Source: Chloroflexota bacterium | GTDB lineage: Bacteria; Chloroflexota; Dehalococcoidia; JACQTR01 | Assembly: GCA_016210705.1 (NCBI GenBank) | Contig: JACQTR010000094.1 | Location: forward strand, 1-9,362 | Reading direction: 5' to 3' | Length of the DNA stretch: 9,362 nt | Part shown: piece by piece, positions 1 to 5,087 of the stretch | Layout of the letters: each line of letters opens with the position of its first letter | Numbering within the stretch: the first letter of the stretch is position 1 | Program-made: the position numbers and the translations under genes | Notes under the pieces: generated by a model | Database searches by the model: none | Seen by the model: only the letters and a program-made list of their open reading frames with translations | What the model was told of the DNA's origin: nothing

Positions 1-1
1 A

Positions 2-601
2 GATCGGCCATCGATCCAGGTGGAGAGGATAGCCGGATTCTACCTGCCTTTGCTCAGGCGGAACTATGAAAACCCCGAGCCCCGAGCCGCCGACATCGAA
101 CATTTAGCGGCGCTGGCGCAGCGTTACGGTACCCGCCGTCAGTTTCTGACCGAGCTGGTGCTGGAGCCGCCTGTGTCAACCGGTGACCTGGCCGGCCCAC
201 CGGTTAAGGATGAGGACTGGCTGGTGCTGTCTACAATACATTCCGCAAAGGGGCTGGAATGGGATGCCGTGTACCTGATACACGCCGCCGACGGGTGTCT
301 GCCCTCCGATATGGCCAGCGGTAATGACGTCGAGATAGAAGAGGAGTTGCGCCTCACGTACGTGGCGATGACGCGGGCACGCGATTTCCTCTACGTGTTG
401 TGGCCGCTGCGCTATTACCACAGGCCATCGGGACTGTCGGCCAACCACAGCTATGCCCAATGCTGCCGTTTCTTGGACAAGGATGTGATCGCCACAATGG
501 ATTGTCTTGGCCCCCCCTCCCAGGAGAACCTGGCTGAAGTTCCCTCGGCGGAGCATTTTCGCGACAGTATTCTCGAGCGAATCAAGGACATGTGGCGCTG
601 A
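2..601 (+). CDS. UvrD/PcrA/Rep-type superfamily 1 DNA helicase, C-terminal part (5' end outside window)
   Basis: The frame is open to the left edge, so only the last 199 or so codons are visible; the GTG at 20 is not the real start. The product is an ATP-dependent 3'-5' DNA helicase of superfamily 1A, used in repair and replication restart in the cytoplasm. Two diagnostic helicase motifs are seen: the motif V region TIHSAKGLEWDAVYL (about nt 233-277) and motif VI LRLTYVAMTRAR (about nt 347-382), which carries the arginine finger. Roughly 70 residues follow motif VI, without an obvious clamp- or RNA-polymerase-binding tail. UvrD, PcrA and Rep cannot be told apart from this end. The stop at 599-601 is followed after 9 bases by the ATG of a DUF72 stump, so the two probably once formed an operon. 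Confidence 0.93.
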   Translation, partial: DRPSIQVERIAGFYLPLLRRNYENPEPRAADIEHLAALAQRYGTRRQFLTELVLEPPVSTGDLAGPPVKDEDWLVLSTIHSAKGLEWDAVYLIHAADGCLPSDMASGNDVEIEEELRLTYVAMTRARDFLYVLWPLRYYHRPSGLSANHSYAQCCRFLDKDVIATMDCLGPPSQENLAEVPSAEHFRDSILERIKDMWR

Positions 602-610
602 GGGTTCAGC

Positions 611-712
611 ATGGGCGAAATCCTGGTGGGCATAACCTCGTGGACGGAGCCGACCCTTATCGAAAGCCGCCGGTTCTACCCGCCCTCGGCGTGGTGTGCT
701 CGAAAAGTTTGA
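611..712 (+). pseudogene. DUF72 (YecE-like) protein, N-terminal stump
   Basis: An ATG 9 bases after the helicase stop opens a frame reading MGEILVGITSWTEPTLIES followed by RRFYPPSA. This is the typical beginning of DUF72 TIM-barrel proteins (ILVGTSSWT...FYPP). After about residue 27 (near nt 691) the similarity stops and a TGA follows at 710-712, so the product would be 33 residues where the family usually has about 240-280. The normal continuation (a helix leading to the E-V-(D/N)-x-(T/S)-(F/Y)-Y strand) is not found in any of the three plus frames downstream. This is therefore a gene broken by a deletion or insertion with a junction near 690-695, not a single frameshift. Similarity was recognised by eye. 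Confidence 0.7.
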
Positions 713-863
713 GAAAGAACTTAGGGCTGTGTTGACCAAAGATGTTAAGGGTAAGAGAATATCTGCGCAGTTATTATTAGTTGGCAAAGTTCAAGGCCGG
801 CCAAAGTGCGCTAAAAGCGTCGTGGAGGGAATGACAAGTGCTATTACCAGAATATGTCTCTAA
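693..863 (+). other. Unrecognised reading frame after the DUF72 break, possible C-terminal fragment of another protein
   Basis: Directly after the point where DUF72 similarity ends, a different frame reads about 56 codons with protein-like composition (starts GVLEKFEKELRAVLTKDVKG, ends SAITRICL) up to TAA at 861-863. GTG 696 could serve as a start but has no Shine-Dalgarno site. The frame is open back to a TAA at 633, which is meaningless because it then overlaps the DUF72 stump. It overlaps the first 26 bases of the next gene. I do not recognise a family. The simplest reading is the tail of an incoming gene joined to the DUF72 stump; a chance open frame is also possible. Confidence 0.25.
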
Positions 864-1275
864 GGATGAAGTAAAGCGGGTCTGCAAGGAGCTCGGTTTT
901 CGAGATTGGTCCACATTGGAGGAGGGCACCATAAGTTTGGAAGAGGCCTCTGTTCTTCTCAGGTTGGTCAATACCAAAAGGATGAACATACCAATCGAGG
1001 ACTTCAAGCGAGGGCTTGAAGTGGAGCTTGAGCACGGGGCAGCATATGAAGAGGCCAATGTCACTAACAACCACCCCATCTTGACCAGTAAGATTGTCCT
1101 AGCACATCTTAATGAGACGCTCGACTACTACAAGCGTCTTGAGGTTATTGAGATCGAGGGGGACTCGATGAAAGCTGTGCTGGCTGGGAACCACGAGAAG
1201 ATCGAGTCCGAGTACAGAAAGCTGATTGGAGCTCAGGCACTGCTCAGCAATTCAGTGGCGAAGCTGTTAGAGTAG
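838..1275 (+). CDS. DUF5661-family protein of unknown function
   Basis: A 145-residue, probably cytoplasmic protein. The stretch FKRGLEVELEHG (residues 56-67) and the later ILTSKIVLAHLNETLDYYKR (81-100) match the pattern I know for DUF5661 (GxxVELEHG, then TGKIAxAHLxExPDYYxRL). E63, E65, H66 and H90 would be candidate conserved polar or metal-binding positions, but no activity is established for the family. The last 40 residues are predicted helical and lie outside the core motif. The start is GTG 838 because GGAGGG at 824-829 lies 8 bases upstream. The ATG at 831 is in another frame. The gene sits alone between a broken DUF72 gene and heliorhodopsin, with 264 bases before the latter, so co-transcription is not evident. 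Function unknown; family assignment is from pattern memory. Confidence 0.75.
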   Translation: MLLPEYVSKDEVKRVCKELGFRDWSTLEEGTISLEEASVLLRLVNTKRMNIPIEDFKRGLEVELEHGAAYEEANVTNNHPILTSKIVLAHLNETLDYYKRLEVIEIEGDSMKAVLAGNHEKIESEYRKLIGAQALLSNSVAKLLE

Positions 1276-1539
1276 TAGATCTGGCGTTACATCTGCAAGC
1301 TTTATTGGGCCTATAGCCATCAGAAGTTTTGGGGGCTCTTGGTGACCATATTTTCGCCGCCTGGTGCATATCACCGTACCATGAAGGCGGCGTGCAGACC
1401 AAGGCGGACAGTCAGAACCGAGGCGAACGCCCCATAGCAGTGAGAATGTTGAAGGGCCTGGACAGGACACTTTGCTAGCTTATATAATTTTGCCAGCAAT
1501 AAGAGTTATAGCCATCCGTCCATCCGATGGTCGTGCATT
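1276..1539 (+). other. Intergenic stretch upstream of heliorhodopsin
   Basis: No convincing gene was found on either strand. A start-less open frame (about 1317-1478, plus) ends in TAG at 1476 and I do not recognise its translation; it could be a decayed coding fragment or chance. The only functional signal seen is the promoter-like pair at 1459-1488. No rho-independent terminator for the DUF5661 gene was found. Confidence 0.4.
1459..1488 (+). promoter_or_regulatory. Putative sigma-70-type promoter of the heliorhodopsin gene
   Basis: TGGACA (1459-1464, 5 of 6 to TTGACA) and TATAAT (1483-1488, 6 of 6) are separated by 18 bases, in an AT-rich patch. Transcription would begin near 1495, leaving a leader of about 45 bases before the ATG at 1540. 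No strong Shine-Dalgarno sequence precedes that ATG. Confidence 0.5.
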
Positions 1540-2301
1540 ATGGCTGCTAGTGAATCAAACGAACAGCGACTTGACCAGTTACGTACCTGGAATTTGGTTG
1601 TGGGCTTGATCCTGGTAGTACAGGCTGTGGCAATCGCGGTTCTCACAAATAGCTTTTCACTTCCCGTGACAGCAACGTTCATGGCCGGGCCACCCGGAAC
1701 GACGTCCGAACTTCATCATCTGTTTGACATCCCTACTGGCTGGGGTGTTTTCGCTTTTCTGGCGATCTCGGCTGTCTCCCTGCTAATCATATCGTCGCCT
1801 CCCGTCTTCCCGTGGTACAAACGCAACATCAAGCAAGGCCGCAACTACGGGCGGTGGATAGAGTACTTCTTCAGCTCTTCGATCATGATCGTATTGATAT
1901 CGCAACTCACCGGTATCAGTGATATTGCTGGATTAGTAGCTATCTTCGGCATAAACGCTTGTATGATACTGTTCGGGGCGCTGCAGGAGAAGTATGAAGA
2001 ACCAGGCAAGGCAAGCCTGCTACCTTTTTGGTTTGGCGCCTTCGGTGGCATCATCCCGTGGATATTAATTGTGATTTACGTCTGGGCACCAGGACTGAGC
2101 GTCTCGCCACCTGGATTTGTGTACGGCATCATTTTTTCGCTCTTCCTCTTCTTCAACTGCTTTGCTGTCAACATGGTACTGCAGTACAAGAAGGTCGGTC
2201 CGTGGCGGGATTATATATATGGCGAGAAAGTGTACATCCTTCTCAGTCTAACGGCAAAGGTGCTGCTTGCCTGGCAAGTGTTCTTCCCAGTGCTAGCGTA
2301 G
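1540..2301 (+). CDS. Heliorhodopsin (seven-helix retinal-binding membrane protein)
   Basis: A 253-residue protein, full length for heliorhodopsins. Seven hydrophobic helices lie at about residues 17-36, 66-86, 106-125, 127-148, 162-181, 193-214 and 229-248. Heliorhodopsins bind all-trans retinal and sit in the cytoplasmic membrane with the N-terminus inside, opposite to type-1 rhodopsins; most do not pump ions and are thought to be light sensors or signalling proteins. Family signatures are clear: NSFSLPVTATF (37-47), WIEYFFSSSIMIVLI (106-120), AIFGINACMILFG (134-146), LPFWFG (161-166), PGFVYGI (191-197) and VYILLSLTAKVLLAWQ (231-246). By alignment from memory to HeR-48C12, K240 is the Schiff-base lysine (K241 there), E108 the counterion (E107) and S236 matches S237. 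The two polar-cavity histidines H23 and H80 correspond here to L25 and L81, which is unusual. No carotenoid or retinal biosynthesis gene is nearby. The ATG start fits the family N-terminus, although its ribosome site is weak. Confidence 0.96.
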   Translation: MAASESNEQRLDQLRTWNLVVGLILVVQAVAIAVLTNSFSLPVTATFMAGPPGTTSELHHLFDIPTGWGVFAFLAISAVSLLIISSPPVFPWYKRNIKQGRNYGRWIEYFFSSSIMIVLISQLTGISDIAGLVAIFGINACMILFGALQEKYEEPGKASLLPFWFGAFGGIIPWILIVIYVWAPGLSVSPPGFVYGIIFSLFLFFNCFAVNMVLQYKKVGPWRDYIYGEKVYILLSLTAKVLLAWQVFFPVLA

Positions 2302-2366
2302 ACCTGTCTGCAAATACCTCAAGTCCCACTGCCATAGGAAAGACAAGACGGTGAAAACACAAAGCA

Positions 2367-2444
2367 ATTAGTATCCGACAGGCAGTTCAAGATGACTACA
2401 AAAAAGTACTTGAGCTTTTCGGGGAAGTGGATGCTTCACATTAG
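2367..2444 (+). pseudogene. GNAT acetyltransferase, N-terminal stump
   Basis: A plus-strand frame reads (I)SIRQAVQDDYKKVLELFG followed by EVDASH and then TAG at 2442-2444. This is the typical opening of GNAT-fold N-acetyltransferases (strand 1 IRxA, then helix 1 DxxxxxxLFxEVDxxH). Family members normally run about 150 residues or more; here only 25 codons remain. The expected start position holds ATT (2367-2369) rather than ATG, and a TGA precedes it at 2352-2354. The acetyl-CoA motif (Q/RxxGxG/A) is not found downstream. The stump ends 8 bases before the tRNA 3'-end fragment, so the same rearrangement may have cut it. Identified by eye on a short stretch. Confidence 0.5.
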
Positions 2445-2452
2445 GGGGAGCT

Positions 2453-2485
2453 TGGTGGGCGACAGAGGACTCGAACCTCTTGATC
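2453..2485 (-). other. Isolated tRNA 3' end (T-arm, 3' acceptor strand, CCA); possible attachment-site remnant
   Basis: On the minus strand, AGAGG-TTCGAGT-CCTCT (2480 to 2464) forms a perfect five-pair T-stem with a canonical TTCGAGT loop. It is followed by GTCGCCC (2463-2457), A and CCA (2455-2453). This is the exact architecture of a tRNA 3' end with an encoded CCA. Walking further 5' on the minus strand (to about 2530), I find no anticodon stem, no proper D-arm and only four of seven acceptor pairs, so a whole tRNA is not present. A tRNA 3' end standing alone is what integrative elements leave as an att copy. A second copy is not visible in this window. Confidence 0.6.
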
Positions 2486-2504
2486 CACTATGGGAAGAGC
2501 CACT

Positions 2505-2535
2505 CCTCGCGAGGTGAGCCCGCCTGCAATGCAGG
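2505..2535. repeat. Two adjacent short palindromes
   Basis: CCTCGCGAGG (2505-2514) is a perfect 10-base palindrome. CCTGCA-A-TGCAGG (2523-2535) is a perfect 6-base inverted repeat around one base. They lie 8 bases apart, between the tRNA fragment and the radical SAM gene. They could be an operator for that gene, part of a recombination site, or chance; no T-run follows, so they are not a terminator. Confidence 0.35.
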
Positions 2536-2566
2536 GTAGGATTTCCAGACTGGTTCTCGAGGTAAA

Positions 2567-3586
2567 GTGAAAGACAACCTGAGCACGGAACCGGGATATC
2601 TAGCTCTATATCGCTCGAGTGAGCTGGAGAAACGCGCCCTGGCGCTCGAAGCGCGGCTGACCGAGTGCGATATTTGTCCCAGGGAATGTGGCGCTAACCG
2701 GCTGAAGGGCAAGTACGGCTTCTGCACCTCGGGCGCCTTACCGATAGTCTCATCCTTTTGCGTCCACCGCGGTGAGGAACCGGCAATCTCCGGTACGGGC
2801 GGTTCTGGCACTATCTTTTTCGGCAACTGTAATATGCGCTGCGTCTACTGCCAGAACTACCAGATAAGCCAGGACCCAAAGGCGCAGCACGATAATGAGA
2901 TCGAGACCCGTGTCCTGGCGGAGCGCATGATCTATCTCCAGAACGAGCTGGGATGCCACAATATCAACCTGGTGACGCCTTCCCACTTTGTGCCGCAGAT
3001 TGTGCGCGCGGTGATGGAAGCGGTGCCGGGGGGACTCCGCTTGCCCCTGGTCTACAATACCAGCAGTTACGATTCACTGAAAACCCTCCGCGAACTGGAC
3101 GGAATTATCAGTATTTATCTGGCTGACCTACGTTATGCCTCCAACCAATACGGGCAGAAGTACTCTCATGCCCTCGGCTATGTCGAGGCTTCACGCACCG
3201 CTATCAAGGAGATGTACCGGCAGGTCGGCAAGCTGGAAGTGGATAATGAAGGTATCGCGCAGAAGGGGCTGATTGTCCGTCACCTGGTATTCCCCAACGG
3301 GATTGCCGGTAGCGAGGACGCTCTCGGCTGGCTGGCCAGGGAAGTTTCGCCGGAGGTGTCTGTTAGCATCATGTCGCAGTATTACCCAGCGCACAAAGTC
3401 GCTGAGCATAGGTATCCCGAGCTGGCGCGTAAAATAACGCCGAAAGAATATGCCGGAGTAACTGCGTTGGTGGAGAAGCTGGGTATGGAAAACGGCTGGG
3501 TGCAGGGGATGGAATCGTCCGAAAACTACCGGCCGGATTTTTCTGCGGAAGGCCCGTATGGCATAAAAAAGCGACGGAGACGGTGA
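2567..3586 (+). CDS. PflX-like radical SAM protein (COG1313, pyruvate formate-lyase activase-related)
   Basis: A 339-residue cytoplasmic iron-sulfur protein. The core cluster motif CxxxCxxC is seen as C88-NMR-C92-VY-C95 in FGNCNMRCVYCQNYQIS; its three cysteines would ligate the [4Fe-4S] cluster that cleaves S-adenosylmethionine. An N-terminal cysteine set (C34, C37, C41, C53: CDICPRECG...YGFC) and the HRGEEPAISGTGGSGTIFFG segment (68-86) are typical of the PflX group, whose substrate is unknown despite the name 'activase'. No glycyl-radical enzyme is next to it. The start is GTG 2567: an in-frame TAG at 2537-2539 excludes a much earlier start, and GAGG at 2559-2562 lies 4 bases upstream, which is a short spacing. 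The tail is very basic (KKRRRR). The gene is intact and looks like normal chromosomal content bordering the patchwork. Confidence 0.9.
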   Translation: MKDNLSTEPGYLALYRSSELEKRALALEARLTECDICPRECGANRLKGKYGFCTSGALPIVSSFCVHRGEEPAISGTGGSGTIFFGNCNMRCVYCQNYQISQDPKAQHDNEIETRVLAERMIYLQNELGCHNINLVTPSHFVPQIVRAVMEAVPGGLRLPLVYNTSSYDSLKTLRELDGIISIYLADLRYASNQYGQKYSHALGYVEASRTAIKEMYRQVGKLEVDNEGIAQKGLIVRHLVFPNGIAGSEDALGWLAREVSPEVSVSIMSQYYPAHKVAEHRYPELARKITPKEYAGVTALVEKLGMENGWVQGMESSENYRPDFSAEGPYGIKKRRRR

Positions 3587-3601
3587 ACGAGTTCCGGTGG
3601 G

Positions 3602-3742
3602 CTACTTTCTCTTGCGCTTGGTAAATCCGAAGGTGACTTTGAGCCCGTTATGTTTATCTTTTCTATTGACCCTCTGGATGAAGGTCTGGAGGTCCTCAAC
3701 GGGTTTATCAATAGCGGCGGCTGTCTTTTTTTTCCTAGACAT
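3602..3742 (-). CDS. Small basic protein of unknown function (46 residues)
   Basis: The minus strand reads MSRKKKTAAAIDKPVEDLQT, then FIQRVNRKDKHNGLKVTFGF and TKRKRK, ending in TAG. It is not recognised as a named family. The composition is strongly basic at both ends (RKKK, KRKRK) with an amphipathic middle, which would suit nucleic-acid or ribosome binding; that is inference. The stop is only 15 bases from the stop of the convergent radical SAM gene. There is no Shine-Dalgarno site. Instead an extended -10 promoter (TGCTACAAT, 3760-3752) ends 9 bases before the ATG, which would give an almost leaderless transcript. That match between promoter and ATG is the main reason to believe the gene; the alternative is a chance open frame. 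Confidence 0.5.
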   Translation of the reverse strand: MSRKKKTAAAIDKPVEDLQTFIQRVNRKDKHNGLKVTFGFTKRKRK

Positions 3743-3904
3743 ACAGCAAGCATTGTAGCATACCGTCAGGTCTAAAGGCAAGTGTTGGACGTTTATCCGG
3801 TTTGCCCCTCAAATGGATTATCCCATATAGAGAAGCGACCTACGGGGGAGCCACTTTTGGGCCCAGTCTCGAAAAGTACAGGACGCAGCATCTTCGGTGC
3901 ACTA
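3743..3904. other. Intergenic stretch between the 46-residue gene and the exported-protein cluster
   Basis: Apart from the promoter at 3752-3781 nothing functional is seen. No clear hairpin with a T-run closes the minus-strand cluster that ends at 3905. Confidence 0.3.
3752..3781 (-). promoter_or_regulatory. Extended -10 promoter in front of the 46-residue gene
   Basis: On the minus strand TTGCCT (3781-3776) and TACAAT (3757-3752) are 18 bases apart, and TG sits one base before the -10 (TGCTACAAT), an extended -10 element. Transcription would start at about 3745, within a few bases of the ATG at 3742. Confidence 0.4.
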
Positions 3905-4171
3905 CTATGGGCAATGTCCGGCAGTAGCGCCGAACCCGCCATCACCAACGGTCAGCGGGGCCTCCCCGACGTCCCGGGGAATCAGACCGATGATGGGACC
4001 ACCGTTGACGTCGTCGGCAGGCGTTCCATCAGTTGCGATCGCCCCCGAATTGGAGCTGTCCACCGTGCATTGACTGAGCGGAGTGATCCCATGCACATGG
4101 GCAAAAGCAGGAACCGCAAAGACAATGGTGAAGATCGCTGCTATGAGTACTGCAACCAGAAGCTTCTTCAT
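3905..4171 (-). CDS. Small exported protein of unknown function (88 residues, two cysteines)
   Basis: The sequence starts with a textbook signal peptide: MKKLL, a hydrophobic core (residues 6-20), then PAFA with a predicted cut between A24 and H25. The mature 64 residues begin HVHGITPLSQC and are rich in Gly, Asp, Thr and Ala, with C35 and the near-terminal C87 (ending TAGHCP) as the only cysteines. These could form one disulfide outside the membrane. The HVH start could bind metal if exposed after cleavage (inference). An excellent Shine-Dalgarno site AAGGAGGT (4183-4176) fixes the ATG at 4171. It is the last gene of a minus-strand series of exported proteins. I cannot assign a named family. 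Confidence 0.82.
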   Translation of the reverse strand: MKKLLVAVLIAAIFTIVFAVPAFAHVHGITPLSQCTVDSSNSGAIATDGTPADDVNGGPIIGLIPRDVGEAPLTVGDGGFGATAGHCP

Positions 4172-4293
4172 CGATACCTCCTTGTTTCAGGCATGTCAGC
4201 ATCCAAGACGATAAGCCAAACACAGGGCTCGCCCGTTGCGCGACGAGCTGCATCATGAACAATAGGGTTCCTTGCCCCTGCTGCTCTATGAAG

Positions 4294-4323
4294 TCAGCAT
4301 TGTGGATGTTTGATCGTCTTCAT
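4294..4323 (-). CDS. Possible nine-residue leader peptide or start of a lost gene
   Basis: Between two exported-protein genes, the minus strand has AAAGGAGAG (4339-4331), with the GGAG core 9 bases before an ATG at 4323. The frame reads MKTIKHPQC and ends at TGA (4296-4294). The ribosome site is as good as those of its neighbours, but the frame is tiny. It may be a short leader that couples translation to the gene starting at 4171, or the beginning of a gene that decayed. No continuation resembling a signal peptide was found in the other frames. Confidence 0.3.
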   Translation of the reverse strand: MKTIKHPQC

Positions 4324-4346
4324 AGGTAAACTCTCCTTTCTGGAGG

Positions 4347-4631
4347 TCAGCTCCCAATCAATTCCCCGATTATGTCCTCGGCCGCTTGCTCGCAGCCTGG
4401 GACATGGGTGCCCTCATGACGCTGGGCGAACCTGCTCACGAAGGCCCCAAGATTTAGACCGAACGGTTCGAGGAAGGACTTGACTTCCATTACAGTCTCA
4501 GGCATCTCGCCCCACTGAGCATGATCTGAGATGCCGAGGCCTACGCAGCTGGCAGGAGACTCAGCAAGCGCTGCACCACCTGGCAACACCATCGACAATA
4601 CTAGTATGCTGACGATGAGTAAACGCCTCAT
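4347..4631 (-). CDS. Small exported protein of unknown function (94 residues, two cysteines)
   Basis: The N-terminus MRRLLIVSILVLSMVLPGGA followed by ALA is a clear signal peptide with a predicted cut between A23 and E24. The mature part (about 71 residues) has two cysteines, C29 and C80, which could pair. It contains a helical middle (ETVMEVKSFLEPFGLNLGAF, 45-64) and an acidic tail (CEQAAEDIIGELIGS). A very strong Shine-Dalgarno site AAGGAGGTGA (4644-4635), with 6 bases between its GGAGG core and the ATG, fixes the start at 4631. It has the same MRRLL opening as the frameshifted gene upstream, but the mature parts show no evident similarity. No family recognised; the location outside the membrane is inferred from the signal peptide. 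Confidence 0.85.
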   Translation of the reverse strand: MRRLLIVSILVLSMVLPGGAALAESPASCVGLGISDHAQWGEMPETVMEVKSFLEPFGLNLGAFVSRFAQRHEGTHVPGCEQAAEDIIGELIGS

Positions 4632-4701
4632 GGCTCACCTCCTTCATCTTTTTCTTAATCAGCCTGTGGCTGACAATTATTGTTGCTGCGCCCGTAGGCT
4701 C

Positions 4702-4945
4702 TCAATCCCCACAGAGCGTTATGGGCGTATCACCTGGTCCGAAAACGGCATTCCAAGGGCCAAGGCTCTTCTCTGGTACTACTTGCTGGAGGCCTGCATA
4801 ACCTGGGTGGCCAGCGACTGGGTTACCTCCCGGACATGTAAACTTGTCAGCTGGATCACTAGGTGGTTCAAAAGCGGATACCTCGCTTATGGTTCCCGAC
4901 AAGGAGTACAACTACGGCAAGGGTAGACAACAATAACCTTCGCAT
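4702..4945 (-). pseudogene. Small exported protein of unknown function, broken by a one-base frameshift
   Basis: The minus strand has AGGAGGG (4960-4954), 8 bases, then ATG 4945 opening MRRLLLSTLAVVVLLV, a signal-peptide core. That frame soon fails (GNHKRGIRF, stop). The next frame continues as GTISEVSAFEPPSDPADKFT and ends CGD at 4702. If one G of the GGG at 4897-4895 is removed, the two parts join as LLVGTISEVSA|FEPP, giving an 80-residue protein with a VSA signal cleavage site at 24/25 and two mature cysteines (C37, C78), exactly like its neighbours. Either the gene is mutated in this strain or the base is a sequencing or assembly error in a homopolymer. The downstream part alone has a poor TTG start at 4911 and no ribosome site, so I read this as one gene. 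Family not recognised. Confidence 0.7.
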
Positions 4946-4973
4946 TTTACTTTCCCTCCTAACGCCTTCGTAT

Positions 4974-4985
4974 TACTGCGCAGTA
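4974..4985. promoter_or_regulatory. 12-base palindrome upstream of the exported-protein cluster
   Basis: TACTGCGCAGTA is a perfect 12-base palindrome centred 34-35 bases before the ATG at 4945 (minus strand), where an operator overlapping a promoter could lie. No clear -35/-10 pair was found for this strand, so a regulatory role is a guess. Confidence 0.3.
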
Positions 4986-5087
4986 TCATACAGCGCACAT
5001 CGTGAAGGGTTTATGAAATCAGAGGTCGGGAATATAAAAAATTCGTGAAGGTTAGATTAGCAATGGCCGGCTCCTCGCCCAAAGTGA

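Noticed and set aside
176..787. 203-codon minus-strand frame opposite the helicase end
   Set aside because: The plus strand encodes clear helicase motifs V and VI; the minus frame shows no family, signal or ribosome site.
1267..1470. 67-codon minus-strand frame upstream of heliorhodopsin, considered as a transposase remnant
   Set aside because: No recognisable transposase motif, no inverted repeats and no ribosome site.
2266..2278. Hairpin CTTGCC-T-GGCAAG near the end of heliorhodopsin
   Set aside because: It lies inside the coding sequence of conserved helix 7 (LAWQ region) and has no T-run, so it is explained by codons.
2453..2530. A complete tRNA gene on the minus strand
   Set aside because: T-arm and CCA are perfect, but folding the upstream sequence gives no anticodon stem, no U33 before a sensible anticodon, no GG in a D-loop and only four acceptor pairs.
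3711..3733. Intrinsic terminator for the radical SAM gene (ATAGC-GGCG-GCTGT followed by C and eight T)
   Set aside because: The stem is five pairs including a wobble and lies 125 bases past the stop; the T-run is the complement of Lys codons at the start of the 46-residue gene. Possible but weak.
3782..4258. 158-codon plus-strand frame over the exported protein gene
   Set aside because: The minus strand has a perfect ribosome site and signal peptide at the same place; the plus translation looks random.
4702..4911. Separate 69-codon gene starting at TTG 4911
   Set aside because: No ribosome site, and a signal-peptide frame with a strong site lies directly upstream one base out of frame; one frameshifted gene explains both.
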